The notes beneath the pieces were generated by a model. That model did no database searches, was not told the DNA's origin, and was given only the letters and a program-made list of their open reading frames with translations. A DNA stretch of 8,816 nucleotides from an uncultured Gemella sp. (GTDB taxonomy: Bacteria > Bacillota > Bacilli > Staphylococcales > Gemellaceae), in assembly GCA_945929765.1 (NCBI GenBank), contig CAMEOL010000034.1, positions 1 to 8,816 on the forward strand. Direction: 5' to 3'. Below are positions 6,963 to 8,816 of the stretch, piece after piece. Both the position numbers and the translations under genes were made by a program. Every line of letters starts with the position of its first letter. Positions within the stretch are counted from its first letter, which is position 1.

Positions 6963-7907
6963 TTATTCAAAATGTTCGCTAATATATCTTTCAGCCATTA
7001 TTGCTGATACAGCTCCGTCAGCCGCTGCTGTAATAACTTGTCGAATCTCTTTAATTCTACAATCTCCTGCTACAAATACACCGTCAACACTTGTTTTTGT
7101 ATCTTCTCCTGCTACTATGTATCCACCTGCATTAAGTTCAACTTGCCCTTTAAATAGTTCTGTTTGTGGAACATATCCTATAAAGATGAATAATCCCATA
7201 GTTCCATCTTCTTCGTCAGCTTCTACTTCGTATACTTCTTCAGTGTCTAAGTTTTTGAATACTATTGATTCTAGTACTCCATCTCCTTTTACTTCTTGTA
7301 CTACTGTACGAGTTTTGATTGTAATGTTAGGAGTTGCTTGGGCTTTTTCTAAAATTATATTTTCGCATTGGAAATCTGACAACATGTGAACTATATTTAC
7401 TTGGCGAGCAAATTTCGCTAAGAAGATAGCTTCTTCTATCGCACTATTTCCTCCACCAACTACATAAACTTCTAGATCTTGGAAGAAATCTGCATCACAT
7501 GTTGCACAGTAAGAAACACCTTTTCCTGATAATTCTTTCACACCTGGTGCATCCATTTTTCTAGGAGTAGCACCTGTTGCAATTACTACCGCTTTCGAAG
7601 TGAAATCCCCATCTTTCGTTTTTACTACTTTTTCTTTTCCTGAGAAATCTACTTCTAACACTTCTGTTTTTCTTAGTTCTGCACCAAAACTTTGCGCTTG
7701 TTCTAACATTCTAGCAGTTAAATTTGGTCCTGTTGGATTTTCAATCGAACCTGGATAATTTTCAATAAGGTGTGTAGAAGCAGCTTGTCCACCGTTTTTA
7801 CCTTTTTCTAGTATCAATGTTTTTAGCTTTGCACGTGATGCATATAAAGCTGAAGACAATCCTGCTGGCCCTGATCCGATAATTATTAAATCAAAATGTT
7901 CTGACAT
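6963..7907 (-). CDS. trxB: thioredoxin reductase (flavoprotein) of the glycine reductase operon
   Basis: A 314-residue flavoprotein of the low-molecular-weight thioredoxin reductase family, reducing TrxA. The FAD-binding start IIIGSGPAGLSSALYASRA (8-26), the redox site C134-A-T-C137-D, the second nucleotide-fold motif VVGGGNSAIEEA (149-160) and the C-terminal FAD motif VFVAGDCR (277-284) with RQVITAAADGAVSA are all present. What is missing is the HRRxxxR motif that normally contacts the NADPH 2'-phosphate: at that place the protein reads IVHMLSDFQ (172-180). The electron donor may therefore not be NADPH in the standard way. Start supported by AAGGAGG at 7917-7923. It lies 23 bp after grdX and 24 bp before trxA. 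Confidence 0.95.
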   Translation of the reverse strand: MSEHFDLIIIGSGPAGLSSALYASRAKLKTLILEKGKNGGQAASTHLIENYPGSIENPTGPNLTARMLEQAQSFGAELRKTEVLEVDFSGKEKVVKTKDGDFTSKAVVIATGATPRKMDAPGVKELSGKGVSYCATCDADFFQDLEVYVVGGGNSAIEEAIFLAKFARQVNIVHMLSDFQCENIILEKAQATPNITIKTRTVVQEVKGDGVLESIVFKNLDTEEVYEVEADEEDGTMGLFIFIGYVPQTELFKGQVELNAGGYIVAGEDTKTSVDGVFVAGDCRIKEIRQVITAAADGAVSAIMAERYISEHFE

Positions 7908-7930
7908 TGTATCATACCTCCTTATTTTTA

Positions 7931-8299
7931 CTATATAATTCTTTCGATCGCATTTTTTAATAAATCATAATCTATTACGCTGAAATCATCTTTAACTTGT
8001 TCCGTCCAATTTGGTGTGATCTTATTTTTTTTGAACTTCTTAAAAGTTTCGATTGCTTCGGATATTAGCATTACTGAATTATTATCTAACTTATCATTCT
8101 CTTCTATTAAAATAGTTCTATAAACTGTTTCGTTAGGTTTTACACTACCGTACAGAGGATGAGTTAATATTCTATAATTTCTATGAACGTAATCACGAGT
8201 AATTTCTAATATGTCCATATAACTATTTTCATGTAATATTACTTCTATTCTTTTATTTTTAAAGCTCTTAAATTTAGGATTGTTAGTTATTAGTTTCAT
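7931..8299 (-). CDS. grdX: GrdX family protein, function unknown
   Basis: A 122-residue protein with no signal peptide or membrane segment, first gene of the operon after the riboswitch terminator. The central segment ILTHPLYGSVKPNETVYRTI (44-63) is the recognisable core of GrdX, a small conserved protein found at the start of glycine, sarcosine and betaine reductase operons. No enzymatic role is established that I know of. The C-terminal part is rich in lysine (FKKFKKNK, 86-93), and no cysteine is present, so a direct thiol redox role is unlikely. The start is supported by a GAGG-containing site (8311-8314). Being first in the operon and co-transcribed with all the others, it may help assembly, maturation or regulation, but this is a guess. 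Confidence 0.88.
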   Translation of the reverse strand: MKLITNNPKFKSFKNKRIEVILHENSYMDILEITRDYVHRNYRILTHPLYGSVKPNETVYRTILIEENDKLDNNSVMLISEAIETFKKFKKNKITPNWTEQVKDDFSVIDYDLLKNAIERII

Positions 8300-8330
8300 A
8301 ATTATAATTACCTCGTATTTGTTAATTTAT

Positions 8331-8371
8331 AAAAAATAGACAGAAAGAAATGTTTTAGCATTTCCTCTGTC
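8331..8371 (-). terminator. riboswitch-controlled intrinsic terminator
   Basis: In the minus-strand RNA the arm GACAGA-G-GAAAUG (rc of 8359-8371) pairs with CAUUUC-UU-UCUGUC (rc of 8339-8352), two 6-bp helices separated by a small internal loop. The hairpin loop is CUAAAA. It is followed by UAUUUUUU. It stands between the glycine aptamer and grdX and is the expression platform. Confidence 0.88.
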
Positions 8372-8380
8372 ATAATTAAA

Positions 8381-8482
8381 CTTCAGAGTTTGTCCAAGTA
8401 CCGTTCTTTTTACCTGAGAATTTCGCCAACAATCGCTAATTGTTAACTTGTACCTTCGGTGCTCGCATGAGTCTCTCCTGTA
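8381..8482 (-). ncRNA. glycine riboswitch, single aptamer
   Basis: The minus strand contains in order the conserved blocks of the glycine aptamer: CAGGAGAG (rc of 8473-8480), GCACCGAAGG (rc of 8453-8462), then CAA, a variable stem with GCGAUUGUUGGCG, CUCAGGUAAAAAGAAC (near 8402-8418), GGAC and ACUCUGAAG (8381-8389). Only one aptamer is present: the distance to the promoter (about 40 nt) is too short for a second complete one. The closing helix P1 pairs the first CAGGAG with CUCUG at 8384-8388. It lies about 80 nt before grdX and is followed by a terminator, so it controls the whole operon by transcription attenuation in response to glycine. Boundaries are approximate. Confidence 0.95.
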
Positions 8483-8505
8483 CTTTTCAACCTTTTTATT
8501 TTTTA

Positions 8506-8517
8506 GTAATCGATTAC
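8506..8517. promoter_or_regulatory. 12-bp palindrome at the grd transcription start region
   Basis: GTAATCGATTAC is a perfect 12-bp palindrome placed 10-21 bp downstream of the -10 box, at the expected start point. It could be an operator for a dimeric regulator. In RNA it could also form a small 4-bp hairpin (GUAA-UCGA-UUAC) that might serve as the 5' 'ghost' helix found with some single glycine aptamers. Confidence 0.4.
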
Positions 8518-8526
8518 CTTAATTAC

Positions 8527-8555
8527 ATTATACACTATTTATAAAAAAAAATATG
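8527..8555 (-). promoter_or_regulatory. promoter of the glycine reductase operon
   Basis: The minus strand has a perfect TATAAT (rc of 8527-8532) about 45 bp before the aptamer. At 17 bases upstream there is only CATATT (rc of 8550-8555), a poor -35 box. A long A/T tract upstream (8571-8612) may act as an UP element. An overlapping alternative is TATAAA (8537-8542) with TTGTAT (8562-8567) at 19 bases. Confidence 0.55.
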
Positions 8556-8668
8556 TTAGATATACAACAGTTTTTAATTTTTTTTGAAAAAATTTTTATT
8601 TTTTTCTTTTTTATAAATAGATATATTAGTACAAAAGTAAATCACATATCGATATCACACCCTTGCAT

Positions 8669-8683
8669 ATACAAACGTTTACT
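8669..8683. promoter_or_regulatory. weak cre-like site
   Basis: The plus strand reads ATACAAACGTTTACT, with a central AAACGTTT palindrome. Compared with the CcpA consensus WTGNAANCGNWNNCA it has mismatches at the G and at the final A. It lies about 140 bp upstream of the grd -10 box, farther than typical repression sites. Listed only as a possibility. Confidence 0.2.
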
Positions 8684-8800
8684 ACAATAGTGATTCACTC
8701 TATCCGACAAAAAAACTTATTACTAAATTATAATGCATATCTTCCATTGATAATAATAAAATATCACAAAAATCATTTTTGTATTGCAACAGAGCTTTTT

Positions 8801-8816
8801 AAAAAACGAAACTCCT
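8801..8816 (-). terminator. possible 3' half of a terminator of an upstream gene
   Basis: At the right edge the minus strand reads AGGAGTTTCGTTTTTT, which looks like the descending arm and U-run of an intrinsic terminator whose other arm would lie outside the window. If so, a gene on the same strand ends just beyond the edge, and the grd promoter region starts here. Confidence 0.3.

Larger units (their letters stand above)
8533..8816. other. AT-rich upstream region without a gene
   Basis: I see no supported coding region here. It contains a long A/T tract at 8571-8612 with a short A/T-only inverted repeat, a 10-bp palindrome ATATCGATAT (8646-8655), the sequence ACAAACGTTTAC resembling a weak cre (catabolite control) site, an 8-bp inverted repeat ACAAAAAT-C-ATTTTTGT (8766-8782), and a TATAAT on the plus strand (8729-8734) without a convincing -35. 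The region probably separates the grd operon from an upstream gene beyond the edge. Confidence 0.6.

Noticed and set aside
8308..8373. A 21-codon frame (MTEEMLKHFFLS...) running through the riboswitch terminator and ending in the grdX ribosome binding site
   Set aside because: It has no Shine-Dalgarno sequence and its first half is dictated by the terminator hairpin, so it is probably accidental.
8729..8734. Plus-strand promoter (TATAAT) for a divergent gene beyond the right edge
   Set aside because: No convincing -35 box (only CCGACA at 19 bases), and no coding start follows within the window.
1..8816. CRISPR array, insertion sequence, tRNA or rRNA genes
   Set aside because: I saw no regularly spaced repeats, transposase-like frames or RNA gene signatures other than the glycine riboswitch.

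Overview
The window is a low-GC (roughly one third G+C) stretch in which every recognisable gene lies on the minus strand. It carries one complete glycine reductase (Stickland) operon and the start of an amino-acid:cation symporter gene. The gene set, the two in-frame UGA codons read as selenocysteine, the Gram-positive style ribosome binding sites (AAGGAGG) and the AT-rich intergenic DNA point to an anaerobic, amino-acid-fermenting Firmicute (Clostridia/Tissierellia-like) with a working selenocysteine system encoded elsewhere. I cannot name the genus from sequence alone.

Layout in the direction of transcription (right to left). An AT-rich upstream region (8533-8816) with half of a probable terminator from an outside gene at the right edge; a promoter (-10 TATAAT at 8527-8532) with a 12-bp palindrome next to the expected start point; a single-aptamer glycine riboswitch (about 8381-8482) followed by an intrinsic terminator (8331-8371); then grdX, trxB, trxA, grdE, grdA (Sec45), grdB (Sec350), grdC and grdD, ending at a strong terminator (661-703). 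After a roughly 330-bp AT-rich region with candidate promoters and a widely spaced 14-bp inverted repeat comes the N-terminal 111 codons of an AGCS-family sodium:alanine/glycine symporter, cut by the left edge.

How it works together: the symporter probably imports glycine or alanine. NADPH or another reductant feeds TrxB, which reduces the unusual WSEGCEPC thioredoxin TrxA. Protein B (pyruvoyl GrdE plus selenoprotein GrdB) binds and activates glycine as a Schiff base. Selenoprotein A (GrdA) takes the carboxymethyl group on Sec45. Protein C (GrdC and GrdD) converts it to acetyl phosphate, which acetate kinase (not in the window) can use to make ATP. The riboswitch ties operon expression to glycine.

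The open reading frames of grdA and grdB look broken if UGA is read only as stop: grdA would lose its first 50 residues and grdB would split in two. They should be annotated as single genes at 4824-5282 and 3482-4792. The system itself is known. The items most worth a second look are a 12-bp hairpin that may bring a distant Shine-Dalgarno sequence next to the grdC start, the sign (ON or OFF) of the single-aptamer riboswitch, the missing HRRxxxR motif in TrxB, and the paired operator-like sites before the symporter gene.
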